Part shown: positions 10,901 to 18,884 of the stretch, piece after piece
Position numbering within the stretch: position 1 is the first letter of the stretch
Layout: every line of letters starts with the position of its first letter
Assembly: GCF_900105455.1 (NCBI RefSeq)
Contig: NZ_FNSF01000007.1
Coordinates: 186,001-250,000, forward strand
Reading direction: 5' to 3'
DNA from: Tenacibaculum sp. MAR_2009_124
GTDB lineage: Bacteria; Bacteroidota; Bacteroidia; Flavobacteriales; Flavobacteriaceae
Length of the DNA: 64,000 nucleotides
Position numbers and translations under genes: made by a program
Notes under the pieces: generated by a model
Databases searched by the model: none
What the model was told of the DNA's origin: nothing
The model's input: the letters and a program-made list of their open reading frames with translations, nothing else

Positions 10901-11771
10901 GATCGGTACAACATCTGCTAAATCATGGACAGTTCAAGATTTGGAACCTGATACAGAGTACTTTTTTGAGGTAAAAGCTAAAGATGCAGCTGGAAATGTT
11001 TCTGAATTTAGTAATAAATTATTTGTAATTACTTTAAGCGAAGTGGGCTATTGTAGTTCTGAGAGCAAAACAAGTTCTTATGAATGGATTGATTATGTTT
11101 CTTTTGGAGGAATGACTAATACAACTATAAGTGATAATGGTTATGGTGATTATACGAATAAAATAGCTAGTGTTAGCAGAGGCTCTTCGTACCCAATTGT
11201 TTTTAGTGCTGGTTATAGAACCTATGAATATTTAGAATATTGGATGGTATGGATTGATTTTAATCAGGATGGTGTTTTTTCCAATACAGAAAAGGTAGTT
11301 CAAGGCTCTTCGCGATCTAGTGATTTTATTTCAAGTGATATAAACATCCCTGAAACAGCTATGCTAGGAACTACACGTATAAGAGTATCCATGAAATGGA
11401 ATGAAGAAGCAGAACCATGCGAACAATTTATTTATGGTGAGGTTGAAGATTATACAGTGAATATATCCCAGCTGGGAGGTAGAACATCGTATTTTAAGCA
11501 TCAGAATTATGATGTTTTAGAAAAATCGAATACGTTGAAAGATTTTGAAATTTATGAAAATCCTGTTTCAGATATTATCAATGTGAACATATTTAAAAAC
11601 ACTTCAAGTGAAGTTAGTGGCAGTTATAAATTAATAAACTCAATAGGGAAAATAGTTAAATCAGGTTTGTTAAGTTCACAAATAGATGTACAGCATTTGG
11701 CCTCAGGAGTTTATTTTCTGAAAATAGATGATGGTCAAAAACAAACAACTGAAAAAATAATAAAAAAATAA
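7962..11771 (+). CDS. Secreted M43-like metalloprotease with FN3 and GEVED domains, T9SS type A
   Basis: The 1269-residue protein begins with a signal peptide (cleavage near YSQE). Its catalytic domain has the zinc motif HEMGHFLNLLH (His234, Glu235, His238, His244) and a later met-turn region (ENYMDYTQDAC), as in pappalysin/cytophagalysin peptidases of family M43; the usual Gly of HExxHxxGxxH is Asn here. Five FN3 domains begin near residues 330, 423, 514, 606 and 698, each opened by a Cys. A GEVED domain (792-930), another FN3 (936-1025) and a second GEVED (1030-1165) follow. A type A T9SS sorting domain (1195-1269) ends in KIIKK. It is expected to be a secreted or cell-surface protease; the repeats probably bind substrate or surface. 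Confidence 0.9.
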   Translation: MGNRSLIVLLSVFLTIGMYSQETWNCSSKEILELEKKKNPSLVENLKHYEGLVNSNINTNRTLAKLEGNIIKLPVVIHVLYNNDLENISYEQILSQLEVLNEDFRRTNPDRNDRWPQAGDMEIEFYLTEVDPDGNTSSGITRTFSSKAKWTWDDMQNHRMKKSSQGGVDPWDATEFLNIWICDIDDNYGGYATYPGGDPSVDGVVCNPNNWGSKDKGTGFYLQNGYDKGRTATHEMGHFLNLLHVWGDGGCESDDFVEDTPLASERHSICSTSTSTCGSLDMVENYMDYTQDACKNLFTEGQKTRMRAVLELGGPRYELAISDKTLNPECTATVPMNMAVFDITNSEVTLRWIHVPGAASYDVRYREIGTDEWVVENATTKNPTISGLSGFTQYEIQVRSNCPNGESSEYSESEEFTTLFDPCTVSVPQNITIANITTNEALVSWNSISGAGYQLRYREVNTANWIEQNVQENTKILNTLFSETTYEVQVRSICPDGTTSNYSNVKTFTTLTSCIATIPNTFSVTDVSPSSVKVDWNPVANVTFEIRYKAVEDSNWIVKTSATNSIVLINLLSSTQYEYEVRSICENGGASNFSNTNTFITGYAECQAIIPAGIQVSDITHTEALLSWNIVSEAVYEVRYRKQGALDWVIVSTQDNFLNLQGLESSTDYEFKVKSKCANGEVSDFSGNTEFTTLAPPCIIVVPSNIVSLNISATTATVKWEEIPSATYFFRYRVLGETSWETQNVATNEVNLVELLPATQYEFQVRSICANQGQSAFSSIDNLMTLELVVEYCESKGNNSSIEYIEDITVNDTSFNSSDDNGYADNTSIIMNLSKEYSNTLKITPKWTSAIWEEGYGVFIDYNGDGDFEDSNETVKVVQPTKDAKIEVEFTVPEWVSIAATRMRVVMRYNRIPSACGEYNFGETEDYTVNINSGDIDNEPPTPPTLSLEFAGTTSVQLKWEGATDNFAVATYDIFKNAVLIGTTSAKSWTVQDLEPDTEYFFEVKAKDAAGNVSEFSNKLFVITLSEVGYCSSESKTSSYEWIDYVSFGGMTNTTISDNGYGDYTNKIASVSRGSSYPIVFSAGYRTYEYLEYWMVWIDFNQDGVFSNTEKVVQGSSRSSDFISSDINIPETAMLGTTRIRVSMKWNEEAEPCEQFIYGEVEDYTVNISQLGGRTSYFKHQNYDVLEKSNTLKDFEIYENPVSDIINVNIFKNTSSEVSGSYKLINSIGKIVKSGLLSSQIDVQHLASGVYFLKIDDGQKQTTEKIIKK

Positions 11772-12436
11772 TGATGATATCGTTAAAACGAAAACATAGA
11801 GTCTTTTATTTAAAAAAATAAAAAGAGATAAAAATAATTTTATTCACATCCCTGTGAATACTGTATTCGCAGGGATTATGCTTCTCCTACAAGTAACAAT
11901 AAAAGGAATTAAACGACTCCTACCATTTATTTCTAATGTGTTAATTCCTAGTTTACTGGCATGTCAAAAAAATTTAGTGATAATCAAAGCTTATCGAACA
12001 TTCTTAGTAACAGGATGTTTCATAATGTTTGTGATACCAAATAAATATTCAAATGACACAAAAAACAAGAGGTTGCTTTTTTCTTGTTCAAAGTGTTAAA
12101 ACGCTTGTGTAACCTTTGTTTCGGAGTTCTTTTGTGATAAAAAAAGAATTGATAAACAGGTATATAGTGTTTTAGGTTTGTTTAGTGCTAAACTTTGGTA
12201 TTAGAATAAGAAGTAGTAATGTTCTTTAAAACTTCATTCCGATAAAGCATAAGTTTTATAAGGATGAAACAAAAGAACCAATTTTAAAAGAATTGAAAAA
12301 AAACAAAAAAAGATATTCTAATTTTTTTTTTAAGTAGAATGAAGTAAAGTAATTGATTAATAGTAGAAAGCAACCTTTTCTTTAACCAAGAGCGATAACA
12401 ATTAATTAAAACATTAAAACATTAAAACATTAAAAC
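11772..12436. other. Intergenic region, 665 bp, with one strong inverted repeat
   Basis: The main structure is a near-perfect inverted repeat at 11848-11861 and 11863-11876 (ATCCCTGTGAATAC against GTATTCGCAGGGAT, one G-U pair). It has no clear U-tract downstream on the plus strand, so it may be a processing or attenuation structure rather than a classic terminator. An 81-codon open frame starting at 11854 overlaps it, but its composition gives no support for a gene. The last 32 bases are the octamer repeat listed separately. Confidence 0.5.
12405..12436 (+). repeat. Four perfect 8-bp repeats (ATTAAAAC) abutting the protease start codon
   Basis: Four exact copies of ATTAAAAC occupy the 32 bases directly before the ATG at 12437. 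They sit where the A-rich ribosome-entry region of a Bacteroidota mRNA would be. Slippage would change leader length by 8 bases without touching the reading frame. Confidence 0.9.
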
Positions 12437-15400
12437 ATGAAAAAAATTATTTTATTAGTAATTACTTTTATCTGTTTTCAGCACGGGTATGGGCAAAAAA
12501 ATCTGAGTTTTGAAAAAGTTCGGAAGCACTATGATTTTAAAAAACTGGAGTCACTTGGAGAAAAGTACCAGTTGAAGCAAAAAAAGAACAAAGAAAAAGC
12601 GATTGCTATAGCAGAGCAAAAGGGGTGGCCTGTATCCTATACTAAAAATGGTCAGTATGTTGAATTAATGGGGGTTAAAAATGGCTACCCGATCTACTAT
12701 ACAACCCAAAATACTAATGCTGCGAGATCAACTCGTACTAATCATTTATACACTGGTGGTTCGCTTGGTTTAAATTTGTTAGGACAAGGAATGACGATAA
12801 ATATTTGGGATGGAGGATTAACTCGACGAGGCCATACTGAATTTATCGGTACCAATGGACAAAGTAGGGTAACTATATTCGATAATAATGAAAATCTTGG
12901 AGGAGACTCAGGAAACCATACAACGCATGTTTTAGGAACTATGATAGCTCGAGGAGTAAATCCAAGTGCTAAAGGGATGGCTCCTCAGGCAAAGGGAAGA
13001 GCAGCTGAATGGAATAATGATATTTCAGAGATGGTTTCTGAGGTTTCACAAGGTATGCTTGTGAGTAATCATTCTTATGGGCAAGGATTCAGAAATCAAA
13101 TTGGATTGGTTGTGCAACCACAGCACGCTTTTGGATCCTATGGAGAGCGAGCGAGAGATTTTGATGAAATAGCTTTCAATTCACCCTATTATTTGTCGGT
13201 TCATTCTGCAGGTAATGATGGGCAGGATAATACAGCCAATACAAATTCTAACAGTGGGTATGGTTGGGATAAATTTATAGGTAAAGATACTGCAAAAAAT
13301 AATTTATTAGTTGCTGCCGCGGAGGATGCAGCGATAGATGATAATGGTAACTTGATTTCGGTTTCAATTTGGGAATATAGTAGTCAGGGACCTACTGATG
13401 ATTATAGAATAAAGCCTGATATTACAGGGAATGGAGTAAATGTGTTTTCTTCAATTGCGTCTAGTAATACTTCTTATGATGAATATTCTGGAACTTCCAT
13501 GGCTTCACCAAATGTGGCAGGATCTTTATTGTTATTGCAACAGCATTATAAAAATATAAGAAACAACGATTTAATGCGTGCTGCTACATTAAAAGGGTTG
13601 GCATTACATACAGCCGATGATGCAGGAGCGGTAGGACCAGATGCTAATTTTGGCTGGGGTTTATTAAATGCTCAAAGAGCAGCAGAGGTAATATCAAATG
13701 AGGGAGCGACTTCAATAATAAAAGAGTTAACATTAGCTTCTGGTGAAAGTTATACTCTTCAAGTTAAATCAGACGATGTAAATGCTTTAATGGCATCAAT
13801 ATCATGGACAGATCGACCTGGAGCGGTAAATACACAGTTAAATTCGACAACACCAGCGTTAGTAAATGATTTAGATATAAGAGTTGCTCAAGCTGGAACA
13901 ACTAGTTTTCCATACAAATTAACGAGTCCAACAACAAGTGCGAAACAAGATAATAATGTAGACCCTTTTGAAAGAGTCGATATAGAGAATGCTGCTGGAA
14001 TTTATACAATAAAAGTTACTCATAAAGGTACTTTGGTGGGAAATAGCCAAAACTATTCTTTAATTGTAACAGGAGTAACGGAAATGTTAGATATTTGTGT
14101 AGATATTGAAGTACCAACGAATATTCAAATAAATAATTTGAGTACCAATAGTGCTCAAGTAGCCTGGGAAGAGATAGATGAAGTTACTTATGAAGTACGT
14201 TATAAAAAGGTGGGCAATACAACTTGGAGTACTGTTGTAACTGAAGAAAATAGTCTTTTTTTAACGGAATTAGAAGCATCAACAGAATATGAAGTACAAG
14301 TAAGAAGTAAGTGTAGCGATGGTAATTATTCTGATTATTCCAATTCGTCGTTTTTTACAACGGAAGATGAGTTTGTAGATGAAGAAGCACCTACTGCTCC
14401 AGTATTGTCGGTATCAACAGTAACGACAACAAGTGTGTTATTAACATGGAGTGGCTCCACAGACAATGTAGGGGTTGTTAGCTATGATATTTACCAAGAC
14501 AATGTTTTTGTAGCGAATGTAACAACAGAGAATTACAATGTTACTGGCTTAACACCTAGTACTACTTATATGTTCACGGTTAAAGCAAAAGACGCAGCAG
14601 GCAATGAATCAGTATTTAGTAATACAGTATCGGCAACAACGGAAGATGAGTTTGTAGATGAAGAAGCACCTACCGCTCCAGTATTGTCGGTTTCATCTGT
14701 AAGTGCAACAAGCGTATCATTAACATGGAATGGCTCAACAGATAATGTAGGAGTTGTTAGCTATGATGTTTACCAAGACAATGTTTTTGTAGCTAATGTA
14801 ACTACTGAGAGCTATACTGTAACAGGTTTAGAGCCTAGTAGTACTTATACGTTCACGGTTAAAGCAAAAGATGCAGCAGGCAATGAATCAGTATTTAGTA
14901 ATACAGTATCGGCAACAACAGACGCAGTAGTTGTATCGTATTGTGAGTCTTCAGGAAACAATAATGATGAAAGTATACAAAAGGTACAAATAGAGAGTTC
15001 AACAGGACTTTTACTGGAAAATTCCTCAGCTGGAGGGAGTGGGTATTCTGATTTTACAAATGTAGTAGTTACTTTAAAAAAGGGCGTTGAAAATACGATT
15101 ACCATAACACCTGAATGGCAGGGTACTGTTTATAATGAGGGGTATGCGGTATTTATAGATTATAATCAAGATGGAGACTTTTTAGACGGAGGTGAAAAAG
15201 TATGGTCAAAATCCCCATCTCAAGATACATCAATTCAAGGAACGTTTACAGTATCTGAAACAGTAGGTTCAGGGCCAACAAGAATGCGTGTTATAATGAG
15301 GTACAATTCCAATCCTTCTCCATGTGGTGTTTATGATTATGGAGAAACAGAAGATTACGGTGTAAATATCATAAGTTCAGATGGGGTTGTAGATGAAGAA

Positions 15401-17143
15401 GCTCCAACAGCGCCTTTATTGTCTGTATCTACAGTAAGCTCAACAAGTGTCTTATTAACATGGAATGGAGCTACCGATAATGTAGGCATAGGTAGTTATG
15501 ATGTTTATCAAGATAATGTTTTTATAGCTAACGTAACAACGGAGACTTATAATGTAACAGGTTTAACACCGAACACCACATATACTTTTAGAGTAAAGGC
15601 AAAAGATACCTCAGGCAATGAATCGAGCTTTAGTGATTCAGTTACGGCAACCACAGAAGAGGAAGATGGTATATTGGTAACTTATTGTGAGTCAAAGGGT
15701 AATAATTCAGGTGAGAGCATTCAACGTGTAAAGGTAGAGAATGTAACAGGCTTGTTACTGGAGAATTCTTCAGCAGGAGGTTCAGGTTATTCAGATTTCA
15801 CCAATTTAACCTTGAATTTAACCAAAGGGCTTGAAAACACCATAACCATTACCCCTAAATGGGAAGGTACTGTTTATAATGAGGGGTATGCGGTATTTAT
15901 AGATTATAATAAAGATGGAGATTTTTCTGATTCAGGCGAAAGAGTATGGTCAAAATCACCCTCAAAAGACACTTCCGTTCAAGGAACGTTTACGGTACCC
16001 GAAACAGTAGGGGCAGGACAAACAAGAATGCGTGTTATTATGAGATACAATGCAACCCCAGCCCCATGTGGAGATTATAATTATGGAGAAACAGAAGATT
16101 ATGGCGTACAGCTTATAGATTCAGAACCAGATACAGAAAATCCAACAGCGCCAGTTTTAACAGGATCAGGAGTAACAACAAATAGTGTTTTGTTAATTTG
16201 GAGTGGAGCTACCGATAATATAGGTATCGAGAGTTATGATGTTTATCAAGATAATACATACATCGCAACCGTATCAGGAGAGAGTTATGAAGTAGTTGGT
16301 CTTTCACCCAATACTACTTACAGTTTTACAGTGAAAGCGAAAGATTTTTCAGGGAACGAATCGTCTGTAAGCAACACGGTTTCGATCACAACATTAGAGA
16401 ATAGTGTTGTTGAGCTAGATTATTGTGAATCTAAAAGTACCAACTCAACTTTTGAATGGATTGACTACGTGTCATTTGGAGGTATGACCAATGTTTCGGG
16501 CAGTGATAATGGATATGGGGATTATACTCAAAATATAGCGACAGTTTCAAGAGGGACATTCAATGATTTAATTTTAAGTGCAGGTTTTAAGTCAACGAAC
16601 TATAATGAGATTTGGAGTGTTTGGATAGATTATAATCAAAACGGAGAATTTACAATAGATGAACAAGTTGCTTTGGGTTCATCAAGCTCTTCTTCCAATA
16701 TAACTAATGTTGTTGCCGTGCCACTTGGGGCCAAATTGGGAACAACTCGTATGAGAGTTTCGATGAAATGGAATGCTTTACAAGCACCTTGCGAAACCTT
16801 TACTTACGGCGAGGTAGAAGATTATACGGTAAACATAGTAGAGTTTGCTCTTCCATTTTCAGCTTCCCTTCAAGGAAAGTCTGACAGTGCAACTGAAACG
16901 TTACGTAGTGTAATCATTAGCGATTTTGAAGTGTATCCAAATCCAGTAAGTAGTTATGTACAATTCAAGTTTGGATTTAGAGCAGAAGGAGCTACGTATC
17001 GTTTAGCAAATGCTTTAGGGAAAGTAGTTAAGTCGGGAGCAGTTGAAAACACGGTTAATTTGTCTAATTTAAGTAAAGGAGTTTATCTTCTAACGGTAAA
17101 CGATGGACAAAAGATAATGACTAAGAAAATTGTTAAAAAATAG
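12437..17143 (+). CDS. Secreted subtilisin-like serine protease (S8) with FN3/GEVED domains, T9SS type A
   Basis: The 1568-residue protein has a signal peptide (cleavage near HGYGQ) and an S8 catalytic domain with Asp125 (NIWDGG), His161 (HTTHVLGT) and Ser354 (SGTSMASP). A beta-rich P-like domain follows (about 430-550). FN3 domains start near 554, 648 and 741, then GEVED (835-977), FN3, GEVED (1083-1225), FN3 and GEVED (1329-1470). The type A T9SS domain is at 1497-1568. The module plan mirrors the metalloprotease upstream, so the two probably share recent ancestry outside the catalytic domains. The start follows the octamer repeat directly. A secreted digestive or virulence protease is the best reading. 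Confidence 0.92.
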   Translation: MKKIILLVITFICFQHGYGQKNLSFEKVRKHYDFKKLESLGEKYQLKQKKNKEKAIAIAEQKGWPVSYTKNGQYVELMGVKNGYPIYYTTQNTNAARSTRTNHLYTGGSLGLNLLGQGMTINIWDGGLTRRGHTEFIGTNGQSRVTIFDNNENLGGDSGNHTTHVLGTMIARGVNPSAKGMAPQAKGRAAEWNNDISEMVSEVSQGMLVSNHSYGQGFRNQIGLVVQPQHAFGSYGERARDFDEIAFNSPYYLSVHSAGNDGQDNTANTNSNSGYGWDKFIGKDTAKNNLLVAAAEDAAIDDNGNLISVSIWEYSSQGPTDDYRIKPDITGNGVNVFSSIASSNTSYDEYSGTSMASPNVAGSLLLLQQHYKNIRNNDLMRAATLKGLALHTADDAGAVGPDANFGWGLLNAQRAAEVISNEGATSIIKELTLASGESYTLQVKSDDVNALMASISWTDRPGAVNTQLNSTTPALVNDLDIRVAQAGTTSFPYKLTSPTTSAKQDNNVDPFERVDIENAAGIYTIKVTHKGTLVGNSQNYSLIVTGVTEMLDICVDIEVPTNIQINNLSTNSAQVAWEEIDEVTYEVRYKKVGNTTWSTVVTEENSLFLTELEASTEYEVQVRSKCSDGNYSDYSNSSFFTTEDEFVDEEAPTAPVLSVSTVTTTSVLLTWSGSTDNVGVVSYDIYQDNVFVANVTTENYNVTGLTPSTTYMFTVKAKDAAGNESVFSNTVSATTEDEFVDEEAPTAPVLSVSSVSATSVSLTWNGSTDNVGVVSYDVYQDNVFVANVTTESYTVTGLEPSSTYTFTVKAKDAAGNESVFSNTVSATTDAVVVSYCESSGNNNDESIQKVQIESSTGLLLENSSAGGSGYSDFTNVVVTLKKGVENTITITPEWQGTVYNEGYAVFIDYNQDGDFLDGGEKVWSKSPSQDTSIQGTFTVSETVGSGPTRMRVIMRYNSNPSPCGVYDYGETEDYGVNIISSDGVVDEEAPTAPLLSVSTVSSTSVLLTWNGATDNVGIGSYDVYQDNVFIANVTTETYNVTGLTPNTTYTFRVKAKDTSGNESSFSDSVTATTEEEDGILVTYCESKGNNSGESIQRVKVENVTGLLLENSSAGGSGYSDFTNLTLNLTKGLENTITITPKWEGTVYNEGYAVFIDYNKDGDFSDSGERVWSKSPSKDTSVQGTFTVPETVGAGQTRMRVIMRYNATPAPCGDYNYGETEDYGVQLIDSEPDTENPTAPVLTGSGVTTNSVLLIWSGATDNIGIESYDVYQDNTYIATVSGESYEVVGLSPNTTYSFTVKAKDFSGNESSVSNTVSITTLENSVVELDYCESKSTNSTFEWIDYVSFGGMTNVSGSDNGYGDYTQNIATVSRGTFNDLILSAGFKSTNYNEIWSVWIDYNQNGEFTIDEQVALGSSSSSSNITNVVAVPLGAKLGTTRMRVSMKWNALQAPCETFTYGEVEDYTVNIVEFALPFSASLQGKSDSATETLRSVIISDFEVYPNPVSSYVQFKFGFRAEGATYRLANALGKVVKSGAVENTVNLSNLSKGVYLLTVNDGQKIMTKKIVKK
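14362..14919 (+). repeat. Tandem 279-bp duplication encoding two near-identical FN3 domains
   Basis: The segments 14362-14640 and 14641-14919 both begin GGAAGATGAG and stay highly similar at DNA level throughout. They encode FN3 domains two and three of the S8 protease (93 residues each). The low divergence points to a recent in-frame duplication. Confidence 0.85.
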
Positions 17144-17200
17144 TTTTAAAAAATAGTTTTAAAAAGTAGCTTTAACTACGGCCTTTTTAGGCTTTTTATG

Positions 17201-17240
17201 GTAAATCGTCAAAGTAACCTGTTTTGACGATTTACTTTTT
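17201..17240 (+). terminator. Rho-independent terminator of the S8 protease gene
   Basis: A perfect 13-bp stem (GTAAATCGTCAAA at 17201-17213 with its complement at 17223-17235) is followed by TTTTT. Confidence 0.85.
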
Positions 17241-17462
17241 CTTAATGAAGTCTTCATTGTTAATAAAATCATTTAAAAAAAAAAATACAAGTCTTCTGCA
17301 CGATACTAATTTAAAATATCCATTGGGGTACTTGAAGTTTATAACATTTGTTCATTATTTTTGAATATAATTTTGATCTTGCCTCTTTGATGAAATTATC
17401 TTTACTTTTAATAGAGGTCTAACTGCGTCATAGCAAATGTGGTTATGGGAATAAAATTTATT

Positions 17463-18308
17463 TTACTCTGGAAAATATGAGAATAATAAAAAGTTGAGAA
17501 AATTTAATATAAAATGAAGTATAATAGATTGTTCTATCTTTTTTGTTTCCAGATATATCCAGCCATAAAAACATCCTGCAAAGATAGCCATGATAACATT
17601 TAAAACACCAGTATTAATATAAATAAGGCCGTATAATAAAGCGCCTACAAATATACTAATATAAGGACTGAACGCATTCTTAAAAAAATGAGCAATCTCT
17701 TTTTGTATAAAACCACGAAACAGAACCTCTTCTGTTAAACATGTGAAAAATAAATTACTGATTAACCAAATAGATAAAAAGTTCAATAATTTTTTGTCAT
17801 AAAGAGTTATATTAAGTAAGACTCCCCATAAAACATAAATTGTAGCAATAAAAAATAAAGATTTAGCAATGGCATTGATTAGCTTTTCATTGTCCATTAA
17901 TCTGTTTTTCATTCCTAATGAAATAATGACTATTCCTATAAGAGTTTTGTTAATATTAAGTCCAATGTTAAGAGGGGTTAAGTTGCTGTCTACAATTATG
18001 TTATGTGCGTGTTTGTAGCTTCTGAAACCAAGAAAGGGCATTGAGAATAATAAAGGTATGGTTAAAAATAATACAATTAAAAAAAGTACAATTGATTTTT
18101 TTTTGTAGTAAAAATAAATAGAGGAACTAAAGATTAGGGTATAAAAAATTGACAGGAGAGAAATTTTTTTTAAAATGAAAGCAAATAAAAAAGAAAGAAA
18201 TAAAAAAAACAACCAATATGGTATTTTGTAGAATAACTTTATTTTTGTCCATAAAGAAATAACACTTAAACTTAAAAAAAGGTAGATTAACAAATTATCT
18301 ATATTCAT
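17463..18308 (-). CDS. CPBP family intramembrane protein (CAAX protease-like), one motif degenerate
   Basis: The 281-residue product is a polytopic membrane protein with about seven or eight hydrophobic segments. It carries the CPBP/Abi motif EEVLFRG (Glu193, Glu194, Arg198) and the last motif HFILN near the C-terminus. The middle motif, usually FxxxH, reads YGLIY here, so one metal-ligand His is missing. Family members cleave prenylated or membrane peptides or act in peptide self-immunity; catalysis may be lost in this copy. The gene is convergent with the S8 protease and has an unusually AT-rich, Ile/Phe/Lys-heavy composition. Its promoter must lie in 18309-18400. Confidence 0.8.
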   Translation of the reverse strand: MNIDNLLIYLFLSLSVISLWTKIKLFYKIPYWLFFLFLSFLFAFILKKISLLSIFYTLIFSSSIYFYYKKKSIVLFLIVLFLTIPLLFSMPFLGFRSYKHAHNIIVDSNLTPLNIGLNINKTLIGIVIISLGMKNRLMDNEKLINAIAKSLFFIATIYVLWGVLLNITLYDKKLLNFLSIWLISNLFFTCLTEEVLFRGFIQKEIAHFFKNAFSPYISIFVGALLYGLIYINTGVLNVIMAIFAGCFYGWIYLETKKIEQSIILHFILNFLNFLLFSYFPE

Positions 18309-18387
18309 TTAAAACAATATTAAAAATTCTATTTTAGATCTAATATACTTAATGTAAAGGGATTTAATAGAAAAGGAGTACAGAAGA

Positions 18388-18483
18388 ATGAGAAAATACA
18401 AGTCTTATAAAGAAATGATACCAATCATAATTATTATTTGTTTTTTGTACATTTCGTTATGTAAGCCTCCGAATTTTCCTTAA
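18388..18483 (+). CDS. Possible 31-residue membrane peptide
   Basis: A short frame runs from ATG 18388 to TAA 18481-18483, with an AAGGAG-like stretch (18373-18378) in front. It encodes a Lys/Tyr-rich start, a hydrophobic stretch IPIIIIICFLYISL and a short CKPPNFP tail. It may be a small membrane or toxin-like peptide, but length and AT-richness make chance plausible. It lies between the CPBP gene and the mobile-element nest. Confidence 0.25.
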   Translation: MRKYKSYKEMIPIIIIICFLYISLCKPPNFP

Positions 18484-18648
18484 AGGGAGCTTATAGCTTT
18501 TTAAAAGAATCAATGATATTAAAATAAAAATTTTGCGAAATAGCATCGAAAGAAAGAAGAAGCCATCTACTTTTTTTAAATAGGAACTATCATAAAATAG
18601 CTAAACCCTTGTTTTTAAGAGGGTTTTGTTGTATCTTATATTTATAAT

Positions 18649-18688
18649 AAACCCCGAAAATCACCAAAAAAGGTAAAAAACGGGGTTT
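18649..18688 (+). repeat. Inverted repeat, probable old insertion-sequence end
   Basis: AAACCCCG (18649-18656) pairs with CGGGGTTT (18681-18688). It lies just before the transposase fragment at 18707, so it could be that element's end or the 5' hairpin of its transcript. Confidence 0.4.
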
Positions 18689-18706
18689 CCATTTGTGTAA
18701 TTATGA

Positions 18707-18884
18707 AAATACGAAGAATTTCTGAAATGCAATACCGCATTTCAATTTTTTTCCCTCAGTGAGAATTATGATGCTCATTATACACTCTTTTTAGAGGGAG
18801 ATTTGGGCAAAATCTATTCTGCTATTGGTTGGGATGACTTGGTTACTACTTTAAATATTACTGAACAAAAAAAAGCGCCTAAGG
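18707..18884 (+). pseudogene. N-terminal fragment of an IS1182/IS5-like transposase, cut by an insertion
   Basis: An open frame with no good start encodes YDAHYTLFLEGDLGKIYSAI, then GWDDLV and a tail KKAPKG. This resembles the N-terminus of Bacteroidota IS1182-type transposases. The frame is broken exactly at the left inverted repeat of the IS4-type element, at about codon 60. The remainder of the gene is not found on the other side of that element, so a deletion accompanied or followed the insertion. The family name is from memory of the motif and needs a database search. Confidence 0.6.

Noticed and set aside
11854..12099. 81-codon plus-strand frame
   Set aside because: It starts inside a hairpin, has no promoter or family features, and its composition is that of random AT-rich DNA.
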